Origin: Neodiprion pinetum
Taxonomy: Eukaryota; Arthropoda; Insecta; Hymenoptera; Diprionidae
Direction: 5' to 3'
Assembly: GCF_021155775.2 (NCBI RefSeq)
Contig: NC_060233.1
Span: 35,805,077-35,869,076, forward strand
DNA length: 64,000 nt
In this document: positions 1 through 11,865 of the stretch, one piece after another
Numbering within the stretch: the stretch's first letter is position 1
Layout of the letters: every line of letters starts with the position of its first letter
Program-made: the position numbers and the translations under genes
Notes under the pieces: generated by a model
Databases searched by the model: none
What the model saw: the letters and a program-made list of their open reading frames with translations, nothing else
What the model was told of the DNA's origin: nothing

Positions 1-114
1 GCATACTATAAATTTTATAATTTTCCAGGAGACAAACCAGATTGTTTACAATAATTGGCTATGATATAAAAATAGAAGAATTATTCATTTCGAAATGGGA
101 TTCTATTCGACGCG
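1..114. other. AT-rich flank left of the foldback element
   Basis: Short AT-rich stretch outside the inverted repeat. It has no counterpart on the far side of the right arm, which sets the left limit of the element near 115. I see no gene and no clear target-site duplication. Confidence 0.4.
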
Positions 115-660
115 CGCTCGATGTATTCCATAACATTAGTATTCATAATCATTCCAACAACTCTTCATTTACTCTCTCGATCTTGAATTTTCATAGGCAT
201 AGAATCGAAACGCTGTTTTAGCTCGTCGCAAGTGAAGTATCTGCGTTGGGTGGAGGAGCAGAATCGTTTTTCGAAAAGTGTTCGTATGGGAAAAAAATTC
301 AGAGTAACTGTAATACATCACGGATGCGCTAATTTTGAACGAGATGAAATGGATGCTTCGTATATGAGACGGTATTTAACGCTGCGTAGTGATTTAAAGA
401 CCTAGGTAAAGGTGATAGGGAGAGAAAGAACGACGCTTCTTAACACTTCGAGTGTATTTTAACACACATTTGAAAGATACGAGCGAAATTTTTCATCATC
501 CAACTGTCGCAGAACGGCAGCGTTATTAGCCGACCCGTTCACTGAAGAATATATCTTCAGTCAACGGCTGACCATCGAAGGGCATAGCCGCTTGAGTCTG
601 GAATCGGCAGGAGAGATGAAGTGCGTATTTCTTGTATGAATGGCGAAACCTAAAGTCATT

Positions 661-735
661 ATACATCATATCATAACATCATACATCATACATCATACAT
701 CATGCATCGTACATCATACATCATCATACATAGTA
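661..735. repeat. CATCATA microsatellite in left arm
   Basis: Irregular 4-7 bp repeats of ATACATC/CATCATA. The mirror copy is at about 7630-7705. Confidence 0.85.
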
Positions 736-865
736 TTAAAGGTCGAAACCAAAGTTCGGATGTCGGATGTTCAGAAAGTGACGTCACCAATTCAAAATCA
801 GCTAGCCGAATTCCTCAGTCTGGAAACAACCGCGCAGTAGAGCGGACGTATGAGAGTCGCGCTCC

Positions 866-979
866 GCAAATTTCGAGTACCGGGTTCTCAACCTCCCGGA
901 TCCCGCGTTTCGGGTCCGCTACGTATTTCGAGTACCGGGTTCTCAACCTCCCGGATCCCGCGCTTCGGGTCCGCTACGC
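866..979. repeat. Two 55-bp GC-rich tandem units (left arm)
   Basis: A unit starting TTTCGAGTACCGGG at 871 recurs at 926 (period 55 bp) and contains CCCGGATCCCGCG and CGGGTCCGCTACG. The mirror copy lies at about 7390-7500. Its GC content stands out against the AT-rich repeats of the same element. Confidence 0.85.
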
Positions 980-1404
980 GGTGAAACTCGACTTCCAGGA
1001 TAAGCGCTCCGTGGCTCCTCGTTCATGTTTACAATAAATTATTTCAATTCGTTTTTCGCGCAAGCCCAAATTCAGTAGCTGTCAGTACGCTAATAAAATT
1101 TCTATAACTTTATAATCTTCTCACAATCTTTCTCGTAGATTATATCGATAAAAAAATTACATCAAACCTTACACATTATTTTTGATTTGTTCTCATGCTG
1201 AAAATATTTATTAGTATTCGGGGTATAACTCGAGGTGGTTGGCGGTGGTCGTTGGGGGTGGTTAGGGGTGGTTGCGGGTAATCGAGGTGATTAATGAAGA
1301 GGGACGAGGATTTGTGCTCGGTGAGTAAAACACTTTTATAATATTTCATGGCAATTGTAATTATATTTTATCTAAAATATTTCAAACTAGTCATGTTTAC
1401 ATTG

Positions 1405-3064
1405 AATTATTTCAATTCATTTTTCGCGCAAGCACATATTCAGTAGCTATGAATAATCTTGTACAATTTGTTATATTATTAATTGATTAATTAATATTCT
1501 TATAATATTTAATGGCAATTGTAATTATATTTCATCTGAAATATTACAAACTTGTCACGTTTACAATAAATTATTTCAATTCATTTTTCGTGCAAGCACA
1601 TATTCAGTAGCTATGAATAAGCTTATACAATTTATTTGTTATTAATTAATTAATTAATCAATTACTCAATTATATTAATCCTTACACAATATTTTCGATG
1701 TGTTCTTATACTGAAAATATTTATTACTATTCAAGGTATAACCTGAGGTGGTTATCGGTGGTTGTTCGAGGTGGTTGAAGGTGGTCGGAGGTGGACGAGG
1801 AGGAGGACGAGGAGGACGAGGATTTGTGCTGGGTGAGCAAAACACTTTTATAATATTTGATGGCAACTGTAATTATATTTCATCTGAAGTATTACAAACT
1901 TGTCACGTTTACAATAAATTATTTCAATTCATTTTTCGTGCAAGCACATATTCAGTAGCTATGAATAATCTTGTACAATTTATTATATTATCAATTAGTT
2001 AATTAATATTCTTATAATATTTAATGGCAATTGTAATTATATTTCATCTGAAATATTACAAACTTGTCACGTTTACAATAAATTATTTCAATTCATTTTT
2101 CGTGCAAGCACATATTCAGTAGCTATGAATAATCTTGTACAATTTATTATATTATCAATTAGTTAATTAATATTCTTATAATATTTAATGGCAATTGTAA
2201 TTATATTTCATCTGAAATATTACAAATTTGTCACGTTTACAATAAATTATTTCAATTCGTTTTTCGTGCAAGCACATATTCAGTAGCTATGAATAATCTT
2301 GTACAATTTGTTATATTATTAATTAGTTAATTAATATTCTTATAATATTTAATGGCAATTGTAATTATATTTCATCTGAAATATTACAAACTTGTCACGT
2401 TTACAATAAATTATTTCAATTCATTTTTCGCGCAAGCACATATTCAGTAGCTATGAATAATCTTGTACAATTTATTATATTATCAATTAATTAATTAATA
2501 TTCTTATAATATTTAATGGCAATTGTAATTATATTTCATCTGAAATATTACAAACTTATCACGTTTACAATAAATTATTTCAATTCATTTTTCGTGCAAG
2601 CACATATTCAGTAGCTATGAATAATCTTGTACAATTTATTATATTATCAATTAGTTAATTAATATTCTTATAATATTTAATGGCAATTGTAATTATATTT
2701 CATCTGAAATATTACAAACTTGTCACGTTTACAATAAATTATTTCAATTCATTTTTCGTGCAAGCACATATTCAGTAGCTATGAATAATCTTGTACAATT
2801 TATTATATTATCAATTAGTTAATTAATATTCTTATAATATTTAATGGCAATTGTAATTATATTTCATCTGAAATATTACAAACTTGTCACGTTTACAATA
2901 AATTATTTCAATTCATTTTTCGTGCAAGCACATATTCAGTAGCTATGAATAATCTTGTACAATTTATTATATTATCAATTAGTTAATTAATATTCTTATA
3001 ATATTTAATGGCAATTGTAATTATATTTCATCTGAAATATTACAAACTTGTCACGTTTACAATA
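1405..3064. repeat. 1,660-bp higher-order unit, copy A
   Basis: Segment of several 164-bp units plus one G-rich block that recurs at an offset of 1,660 bp with the same variant pattern. Examples are AAATTTGTCACG at 2225/3885, the extra AATTAATTAATT at 2485/4145 and AACTTATCACG at 2552/4212. The upstream limit is where similarity to copy B stops, at about 1405. Confidence 0.8.
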
Positions 3065-4570
3065 AATTATTTCAATTCATTTTTCGCGCAAGCACATATT
3101 CAGTAGCTATGAATAATCTTGTACAATTTGTTATATTATTAATTGATTAATTAATATTCTTATAATATTTAATGGCAATTGTAATTATATTTCATCTGAA
3201 ATATTACAAACTTGTCACGTTTACAATAAATTATTTCAATTCATTTTTCGTGCAAGCACATATTCAGTAGCTATGAATAAGCTTATACAATTTATTTGTT
3301 ATTAATTAATTAATTAATCAATTACTCAATTATATTAATCCTTACACAATATTTTCGATGTGTTCTTATACTGAAAATATTTATTACTATTCAAGGTATA
3401 ACCTGAGGTGGTTATCGGTGGTTGTTCGAGGTGGTTGAAGGTGGTCGGAGGTGGACGAGGAGGAGGACGAGGAGGACGAGGATTTGTGCTGGGTGAGCAA
3501 AACACTTTTATAATATTTGATGGCAACTGTAATTATATTTCATCTGAAGTATTACAAACTTGTCACGTTTACAATAAATTATTTCAATTCATTTTTCGTG
3601 CAAGCACATATTCAGTAGCTATGAATAATCTTGTACAATTTATTATATTATCAATTAGTTAATTAATATTCTTATAATATTTAATGGCAATTGTAATTAT
3701 ATTTCATCTGAAATATTACAAACTTGTCACGTTTACAATAAATTATTTCAATTCATTTTTCGTGCAAGCACATATTCAGTAGCTATGAATAATCTTGTAC
3801 AATTTATTATATTATCAATTAGTTAATTAATATTCTTATAATATTTAATGGCAATTGTAATTATATTTCATCTGAAATATTACAAATTTGTCACGTTTAC
3901 AATAAATTATTTCAATTCGTTTTTCGTGCAAGCACATATTCAGTAGCTATGAATAATCTTGTACAATTTGTTATATTATTAATTAGTTAATTAATATTCT
4001 TATAATATTTAATGGCAATTGTAATTATATTTCATCTGAAATATTACAAACTTGTCACGTTTACAATAAATTATTTCAATTCATTTTTCGCGCAAGCACA
4101 TATTCAGTAGCTATGAATAATCTTGTACAATTTATTATATTATCAATTAATTAATTAATATTCTTATAATATTTAATGGCAATTGTAATTATATTTCATC
4201 TGAAATATTACAAACTTATCACGTTTACAATAAATTATTTCAATTCATTTTTCGTGCAAGCACATATTCAGTAGCTATGAATAATCTTGTACAATTTATT
4301 ATATTATCAATTAGTTAATTAATATTCTTATAATATTTAATGGCAATTGTAATTATATTTCATCTGAAATATTACAAACTTGTCACGTTTACAATAAATT
4401 ATTTCAATTCATTTTTCGTGCAAGCACATATTCAGTAGCTATGAATAATCTTGTACAATTTATTATATTATCAATTAGTTAATTAATATTCTTATAATAT
4501 TTAATGGCAATTGTAATTATATTTCATCTGAAATATTACAAACTTGTCACGTTTACAATAAATTATTTCA
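3065..4570. repeat. 1,660-bp higher-order unit, copy B (slightly shorter)
   Basis: Second copy of the higher-order unit, nearly identical to copy A until about 4570, where the variant order slips and one 164-bp unit appears to be missing. This is the expected footprint of unequal exchange. The right arm has a single, shorter counterpart. Confidence 0.75.
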
Positions 4571-5049
4571 ATTCATTTTTCGCGCAAGCATATATTCAGT
4601 AGCTATGAATAATCTTGTACAATTTGTTATATTATTAATTGATTAATTAATATTCTTATATTATTTAATGGCAATTGTCATTATATTTCATCTGAAATAT
4701 TACAAATTTGTCACGTTTACAATAAATTATTTCAATTCGTTTTTCGTGCAAGCACATATTCAGTAGCTATGAATAATCTTGTACAATTTATTATATCATC
4801 AATTAGTTAATTAATATTCTTATAATATTGAATGGCAATTGTAATTATATTTCATCTGAAATATTACAAACTTGTCACGTTTACAATAAATTATTTCAAT
4901 TCGTTTTTCGTGCAAGCACATATTCAGTAGCTATGAATAATCTTGTACAATTTATTATATTATTAATTAATTAATTAATTACATTAATCCTCACACAATA
5001 TTCTTGATGTGTTCCTATACTAAAAATATTCATTACTATTCCAGGTATA

Positions 5050-5795
5050 CCCCGAGGTGGTCGGAGGTGGACGAGGAGGAGGACGAGCTGGACGAGGAGG
5101 AGGACCAGCTGGACGAGGAGGAGGACGAGGTGGACGAGGAGGAGGCGGGGTGGGTCGCGGGAGAGGAGAGGAGGGGAGGCGGGAGGGGCGGGGGAAGGAA
5201 GGGTCGGGGCAGGGAAGGGGGAGTGGTGGGCGGGGAAGGGGGAAGGGAAGGGAAGGGAGGGGGAGGGGGAGGGGCGGGGGGCGGGTGGCGGGAGGGAGGG
5301 AGGGAGGGCGGGCGGGAGGGCGGGAGGGCGGGTGGGCGGGAGGGCGGGTGGGCGGGAGGGAGCGGGAAGGGGCGGGCGGGGGGTGTTTTGCTCTCTTAAC
5401 TCTAACGGGCTCGCATCGACATCCGTCCTCCACCCTCCACTCCCTCCCTCCCTCCCACCCTCCCGCCCTCCCACCCACCCGCCCGCCCTTCCTCCCGCCC
5501 TCCCTCCCTCCCTCCCTTCCTCCCTCCCTCCCTCCCTCCCGCCCCTCCCCCTCCCCCTTCCCCTCCCCCGCCGCCTCCCTTCCCTTCCCTTCCCTTCCCT
5601 TCCCCCTTCCCCGCCCACCTCTCCCCCTTCCCTGCCCCGACCCTTCCCTCCCCCGCCCCTCCCGCCGCCCCTCCTCTCCACTCCCGCGACCCACCCCGCC
5701 TCCTCCTCGTCCACCTCGTCCTCCTCCTCGTCCAGCTGGTCCTCCTCCTCGTCCAGCTCGTCCTCCTCCTCGTCCACCTCCGACCACCTCGGGGT
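5050..5795. repeat. G-rich/C-rich palindromic core of the foldback element
   Basis: About 335 bp of almost pure G-rich purine sequence (about 5053-5387) is followed by a short unpaired spacer (about 5390-5440) and about 340 bp of the complementary C-rich sequence. The left half starts with GGAGGTGG/ACGAGGAGG units and passes into GGGAGG and GGGCGGGA runs; the right half mirrors these. Either strand can form a long GC hairpin, and each strand also has dense G-runs compatible with quadruplexes. Long open frames on both strands reflect the repeat and are not genes. Confidence 0.85.
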
Positions 5796-5864
5796 ATACC
5801 TGGAATAGTAATGAATATTTTTAGTATAGGAACACATCAAGAATATTGTGTGAGGATTAATGTA

Positions 5865-7012
5865 ATTAATTAATTAATTAATAATATAATAAATTGTACA
5901 AGATTATTCATAGCTACTGAATATGTGCTTGCACGAAAAACGAATTGAAATAATTTATTGTAAACGTGACAAGTTTGTAATATTTCAGATGAAATATAAT
6001 TACAATTGCCATTAAATATTATAAGAATATTAATTAACTAATTGATAATATAACAAATTGTACAAGATTATTCATAGCTACTGAATATGTGCTTGCGCGA
6101 AAAATGAATTGAAATAATTTATTGTAAACGTGACAAGTTTGTAATATTTCAGATGAAATATAATTACAATTGCCATTAAATATTATAAGAATATTAATTA
6201 ACTAATTGATAATATAATAAATTGTACAAGATTATTCATAGCTACTGAATATGTGCTTGCACGAAAAATGAATTGAAATAATTTATTGTAAACGTGACAA
6301 GTTTGTAATATTTCAGATGAAATATAATTACAATTGCCATTAAATATTACAAGAATATTAATTAACTAATTGATAATATAATAAATTGTACAAGATTATT
6401 CATAGCTACTGAATATGTGCTTGCACGAAAAATGAATTGAAATAATTTATTGTAAACGTGACAAGTTTGTAATACTTCAGATGAAATATAATTACAGTTG
6501 CCATCAAATATTATAAAAGTGTTTTGCTCACCCAGCACAAATCCTCGTCCTCCTCGTCCTCCTCCTCGTCCACCTCCGACCACCTTCAACCACCTCGAAC
6601 AACCACCGATAACCACCTCAGGTTATACCTTGAATAGTAATAAATATTTTCAGTATAAGAACACATCGAAAATATTGTGTAAGGATTAATATAATTGAGT
6701 AATTGATTAATTAATTAATTAATAACAAATAAATTGTATAAGCTTATTCATAGCTACTGAATATGTGCTTGCACGAAAAATGAATTGAAATAATTTATTG
6801 TAAACGTGACAAGTTTGTAATATTTCAGATGAAATATAATTACAATTGCCATTAAATATTATAAGAATATTAATTAATCAATTAATAATATAACAAATTG
6901 TACAAGATTATTCATAGCTACTGAATATGTGCTTGCGCGAAAAATGAATTGAAATAATTCAATGTAAACATGACTAGTTTGAAATATTTTAGATAAAATA
7001 TAATTACAATTG
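5865..7012. repeat. 164-bp tandem repeat array, right arm
   Basis: Reverse-complement counterpart of the left array with about six units: about four between 5865 and 6525 and two between 6700 and 7012. They are separated by a G-rich block in C-rich orientation (about 6540-6620). The reduced unit number accounts for most of the length difference between the arms. Confidence 0.85.
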
Positions 7013-7019
7013 CCATGAA

Positions 7020-8254
7020 ATATTATAAAAGTGTTTTACTCACCGAGCACAAATCCTCGTCCCTCTTCATGAATCACCTCGATTACCCGCAACCACCCCT
7101 AACCACCCCCAACGACCACCGCCAACCACCTCGAGTTATACCCCGAATACTAATAAATATTTTCAGCATGAGAACAAATCAAAAATAATGTGTAAGGTTT
7201 GATGTAATTTTTTTATCGATATAATCTACGAGAAAGATTGTGAGAAGATTATAAAGTTATAGAAATTTTATTAGCGTACTGACAGCTACTGAATTTGGGC
7301 TTGCGCGAAAAACGAATTGAAATAATTTATTGTAAACATGAACGAGGAGCCACGGAGCGCTTATCCTGGAAGTCGAGTTTCACCGCGTAGCGGACCCGAA
7401 GCGCGGGATCCGGGAGGTTGAGAACCCGGTACTCGAAATACGTAGCGGACCCGAAACGCGGGATCCGGGAGGTTGAGAACCCGGTACTCGAAATTTGCGG
7501 AGCGCGACTCTCATACGTCCGCTCTACTGCGCGGTTGTTTCCAGACTGAGGAATTCGGCTAGCTGATTTTGAATTGGTGACGTCACTTTCTGAACATCCG
7601 ACATCCGAACTTTGGTTTCGACCTTTAATACTATGTATGATGATGTATGATGTACGATGCATGATGTATGATGTATGATGTATGATGTTATGATATGATG
7701 TATAATGACTTTAGGTTTCGCCATTCATACAAGAAATACACACTTCATCTCTCCTGCCGATTCCAGACTCAAGCGGCCAGGCCCTTCGATGGTCAGCCGT
7801 TGACTGAAGATATATTCTTCAGTGAACGGGTCGGCTAATAACGCTGCCGTTCTGCGACAGTTGGATGATGAAAAATTTCGCTCGTATCTTTCAAATGTGT
7901 GTTAAAATACACTCGAAGTGTTAAGAAGCGTCGTTCTTTCTCTCCCTATCACCTTTACCTAGGTCTTTAAATCACTACGCAGCGTTAAATACCGTCTCAT
8001 ATACGAAGCATCCATTTCATCTCGTTCAAAATTAGCGCATCCGTGATGTATTACAGTTACTCTGAATTTTTTTCCCATACGAACACTTTTCGAAAAACGA
8101 TTCTGCTCCTCCACCCAACGCAGATACTTCACTTGCGACGAGCTAAAACAGCGTTTCGATTCTATGCCTATGAAAATTCAAGATCGAGAGAGTAAATGAA
8201 GAGTTGTTGGAATGATTATGAAAATTAATGTTATCGAATACATTGTCGAGCAGG
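7020..8254. repeat. Outer part of right inverted arm
   Basis: Mirror of 115-1330, including the C-rich version of the first G block (about 7060-7145), the duplicated 55-bp GC-rich unit (about 7390-7500) and the microsatellite (about 7630-7705). The terminus reads GAATACATTGTCGAGC against GCTCGATGTATTC on the left. Confidence 0.8.
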
Positions 8255-8261
8255 GGGATGA

Positions 8262-8395
8262 AGAGGACGAAGGTGGTCGGAGGTGATCGGAGGTGTTCGG
8301 AAATGGTACGCGGTCGTCGGCGCTGTTAGGAGGTGGTAGGGGGTGGTAGAAGGTGGTCGGAGATGGTAGGAAGTGGTACCTTCTACGCTCCCAGG
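8262..8395. repeat. G-rich GGTGGTCGGAGGTG tract outside the right terminus
   Basis: Imperfect repeats of GGTGGTCGGAGGTG/GGTGGTAGG. They resemble the G-rich blocks inside the foldback element but lie just outside the mirrored portion. Confidence 0.65.
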
Positions 8396-10679
8396 CCCAC
8401 CTGGGCCCACTTGCCCGCCGTAAACTGGTCCGAAAAATTTATCCAGGGGTATTCGTCTTTATATTCTTCAGTCAACGCTGCAGATTTAAAGAGATTGCTA
8501 GCCGAATGGGGCTTCCCGCAACCGAAAATAGCTGGATTTTCGCGTGCGTCAAATTGACTCCCGTAATTGGTTAGGTCAATGGATCTGAACTACACTTTTA
8601 ATGGAGTAATTCAAAAATCTAGGATCTTTTATTGGAATGTGAAAAAATGGAGAAAATATAGTAGCGAGATGAAACAATTGTTTGAGTATTCCGCCTAGGC
8701 GCAATCGATTCCTCTTGCAAAATGACGTAATAAATCTATTGTTTCAGGATCGATTTGCATGACCCCATCTCGACTAATTGGATCCCCAGGAGAGAAAGAG
8801 AACTATAGCAGCGAATGACCGACAGTTAACGAAATACAAAGGAAGTGCTGTGACAATTGATTTGTTATTGATTTTAATACAGATTACATAAAATAGAGAC
8901 AATGGAATGTCCTAGGATATATCGTATGCTGCAGAGATGTGTTGCATACAAGGCTAAAAATAGCAGTCAGAATTACCAGCCAAACGTTTAAGTATTCATT
9001 GAATAAGGTAGTGAAGTCCAAATATCAAAATTTTGTCCAATACCTTGAACCCCTAATACTTTTATAAAACTCTAAGGGTAAAATTGAACTGCATTTTTCT
9101 ATTTTTAGAGAGTTTGACACGTTTGGCTGGCAAACTCGGGCTACCAGTTTCAGCTTCACGTGTTGCAACTCTGCGCAGGCCAGAACTTAAGCTACATATA
9201 CGTAAAAACAATGACGGAAACTATCTGATATAGCAGATTTCACGTGACGTTAAAGACGACATATACTGCGCACTTAATTCGTCATATGAAACCTAGATTT
9301 ATTACGCAATTTCAAATCGTGATAACGTATTCCTCTTTGTCTTGCACTTTACTATTCTATTTTTCAACTTGTTAAATTACTACACACTGACACGTAAACA
9401 CTTGTAATAGAATTAGCACATTGAATAAGCAGCTAGAATTTGATACCTGTGAAATTGGGATTTTTCTTTGCCGCTTGAGAAATCCTGTGAAAATGTTGTG
9501 TCTCTTGTCCGTCATTCTTGATCGATTGCTCGCAGCTGATTCGGACTACGCCCAATCGATTCCACTCGCAAAATTGCGTCGATATTAGTGCACCAAAGAA
9601 TTTATTCCAGCACTTTTCAAAATTGCGAAATTTTTCGCCAAAAAAGCAAAGGGTTTATAGTTTAGGGCGCCGTGGTCACGAAAAATGTCAGCTTTCATCT
9701 TGTTCAACCCTCCTTAGTCACACTCCCTGCATATAACATGTTGGTCACGGAGGGTCAAAATGACCTCAGTGTCTTTAAATGGTGGTCGTATCGTTTCGAT
9801 TGACTTGAACAAATTCAGGGTCATACTTTGGACATTGCAGATTAGGGAGAAATAGTTTTTATACTTAAAATCAGGTAACGGAGAAGCGCATAAAAATTCG
9901 AGAGGTTTAAAAGCGCAACAAATAAAGCGGGACAATATTGACCTCAGTGACCACAGAATTCTTTACAATTTGACGTACGCATATCCTAAATGCAACCATT
10001 GTATTAAATTTATTGAAATATCCCAGAATACTTTGATTCTTGATCAAGGGCTCGCCAAATAGTCTGCACCGACCCAAAAACCCACAGCCGTCACACGGAC
10101 ACTTTTAAGTCTTTATAGAACGTCAAGAATCAATTCGATACATGCAAATCTGCTCATAATCAAACACCGGGATCCCTACGGGGTCACATGAACGTATCAA
10201 TGTCCACGCTGCAGAGAACTAGACTTCTCCAGCCTAATTCAACTCCGAGGAATTCAGAAACGGTATTCGAAACATGGTGAATCTAATAGCTGAGAAATTA
10301 CGAAGGAAAAACGATAAAAAAATGTATTTTTTGGTTGCTTTTTTTTGTCTCGCTGTTCGAACCGAGTTTAGATTAAGTGCAAAAGATTTCTCTCGCAAAC
10401 TTACGTCGATATAGGTTCCGAATGTTTATATTCTGCCTATTTTCAAAATCAGCCAGAATTCACCGAAGAAATTTCAAACTGATCAGCCGGATCCTTTGCT
10501 GCTGTTCTTAGGGACCGAAAGATTTTTGCCAGAGATTCGATTTTCAGGACTCTTTTTCGACGAATCGGACCATCAGCAATTTGGAAAACGCGTTTCGAAC
10601 AAACTCAAATGTCCCAATTCAAAACCAGAACACGATTTTTGAGATTAAACCTGATTCGGAAGAGTGATTTTTTGAACCG
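8396..10679. other. Intergenic DNA with degenerate repeats, no supportable gene
   Basis: No open frame here looks coding. Segments at about 8708-8740, 9552-9590 and 10395-10425 share the phrase (C/T)TCGCAAAnTTnCGTCGATAT or a decayed version of it, so part of this interval is probably old dispersed repeat. Octamer motifs occur at 8753 and 10142. Confidence 0.5.
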
Positions 10680-11807
10680 AATTTTATTTACAATCAGTAG
10701 GGATCGTTCGATTAATGTACGATATTCTCGTTCACGCATAAATATGAAATAAATCTCTCCGCATACAATAAGCGTAATGGTAGATCTAGTTATGTTAAAT
10801 AGACATCACACAGTCTTTACCACAATATACTTTTTTATTTAGTGGACACCTACTAGGTTTACAGGTATTCGCTTACGTACTAAATTGTGTTCATTTTTTT
10901 AAATACGTACTACGAGCTAACATTAAAGACAGTGTTTATCCTAATTGTATACTTATGTGCTTAGTTGTCGACTGTGTTTAGTGCGGTCAGGGAGTCAACC
11001 AATTCGAGTAACATACATGCGGAAATACTGATTTGTTACTATATCAAAGTCTAAATATTTATTCGGCAAGCTGTATACTATAATACTCGAGATAAATGTT
11101 TTATTCAGATTGCCAGGACTGACAATGAGCCAATTCTTATTTCGTTACACCTTTCGTCATAACGGAAAATACATACAATCGCGTAGTTACAGGATATATC
11201 CAATCGGTTTCTACCGATATTGGTTCAATCGATATCTGTACGTCTGTGAATAGAATTAGTTGACTTCGTACCAGTCTCAATAGTCTTAACTTCAATGAAT
11301 TGCCGGTTGTATTGTGATTAATTAGCTTAATTTGCATTCTCTATTTACATTCCAAGATTTGTCCAGTTTATTTATAAAACGTAGTAGGAACTTTGGTTTC
11401 GCTGGGCAATGTTTTGGAGGCAGTTTTCTCCGAATGATTATTTACATGCAGCAACACTTTAATTTCTATCTAGGGTTCGACAAGTTTCTAACAAATATTC
11501 TTTTATCGTTTAACTCTCAAGACCAATGCTAAGTGTTTTTGGTTTTCGTTCCATTTTGTCGCGGGGCGAAGCAAGAATCACTTGTTCCCGCAATTTTATC
11601 AAATTGCGTTCGATTGTTTTTTCTGAAAACTGCCACAAAACATTCGCCCGTGGATCTATCTTCCTTAGAAATATGACACTCACGAATACAATTCACATTC
11701 TCGATACTAATATGAATATTTGAGTAACCTATCAATTCTGTATATACATATATACCCTATATATGTATATAGGTGTTCGTATGTATGCGTATGATATACA
11801 TATGCAT

Positions 11808-11865
<58 letters not shown>

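Larger units (their letters stand above)
115..1330. repeat. Outer part of left inverted arm
   Basis: Non-array outer portion of the left arm, matching about 7020-8254 in reverse complement with only a handful of mismatches seen by eye. It contains a CATCATA-type microsatellite (about 661-735), a 55-bp GC-rich tandem duplication, a partial 164-bp-type unit (about 1026-1085) and the first G-rich block (about 1222-1290). Confidence 0.8.
1331..4980. repeat. 164-bp tandem repeat array, left arm
   Basis: About twenty head-to-tail AT-rich units with a period of exactly 164 bp (TATTCTTATAATATTTAATGG starts measured at 2007, 2171, 2335 and 2499). Each unit has CACGTTTACAATAAATTATT, TTTTTCG(T/C)GCAAGCACATATTCAG and TAGCTATGAATAATC. 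Units differ at a few diagnostic sites (CGTGC versus CGCGC, AACTTG versus AATTTG). G-rich blocks at about 1740-1830 and 3400-3490 interrupt the array. Confidence 0.9.
115..8254. mobile_element. Foldback-type element with very long inverted arms
   Basis: The segment is a giant imperfect palindrome. Sequence from about 115 rightward reappears as reverse complement ending near 8254: the GCTCGA-start terminus, the CATCATA microsatellite, the GC-rich 55-bp duplication, the 164-bp repeats and the G-rich blocks all occur in mirror order. The centre of symmetry of the inner part is about 5422. The left arm is about 5.3 kb and the right about 2.8 kb; the difference is extra tandem repeats on the left. 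The arms are very similar but not identical (for example GAAGTGCG versus GAAGTGTG after reversal, and a 3-nt indel at the terminus), so this does not look like a simple read-through artefact. No transposase is visible, so it would be non-autonomous. Long inverted arms with internal tandem repeats are typical of Drosophila FB elements and of Galileo (P superfamily); assignment to a superfamily is not possible here. The small Gly/Pro-rich open frames inside are by-products of the repeats. Confidence 0.8.

Noticed and set aside
5388..5440. Possible sequencing-adapter hairpin at the palindrome centre
   Set aside because: The spacer does not look like the common hairpin adapter, and the arms differ by substitutions and by repeat number, so a simple artefact is unlikely, though long reads should confirm.
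4971..5840. Open frames up to 289 codons on both strands in the palindromic core
   Set aside because: They are translations of GGAGG/CCTCC repeats, mirror each other on the two strands and have no domain.
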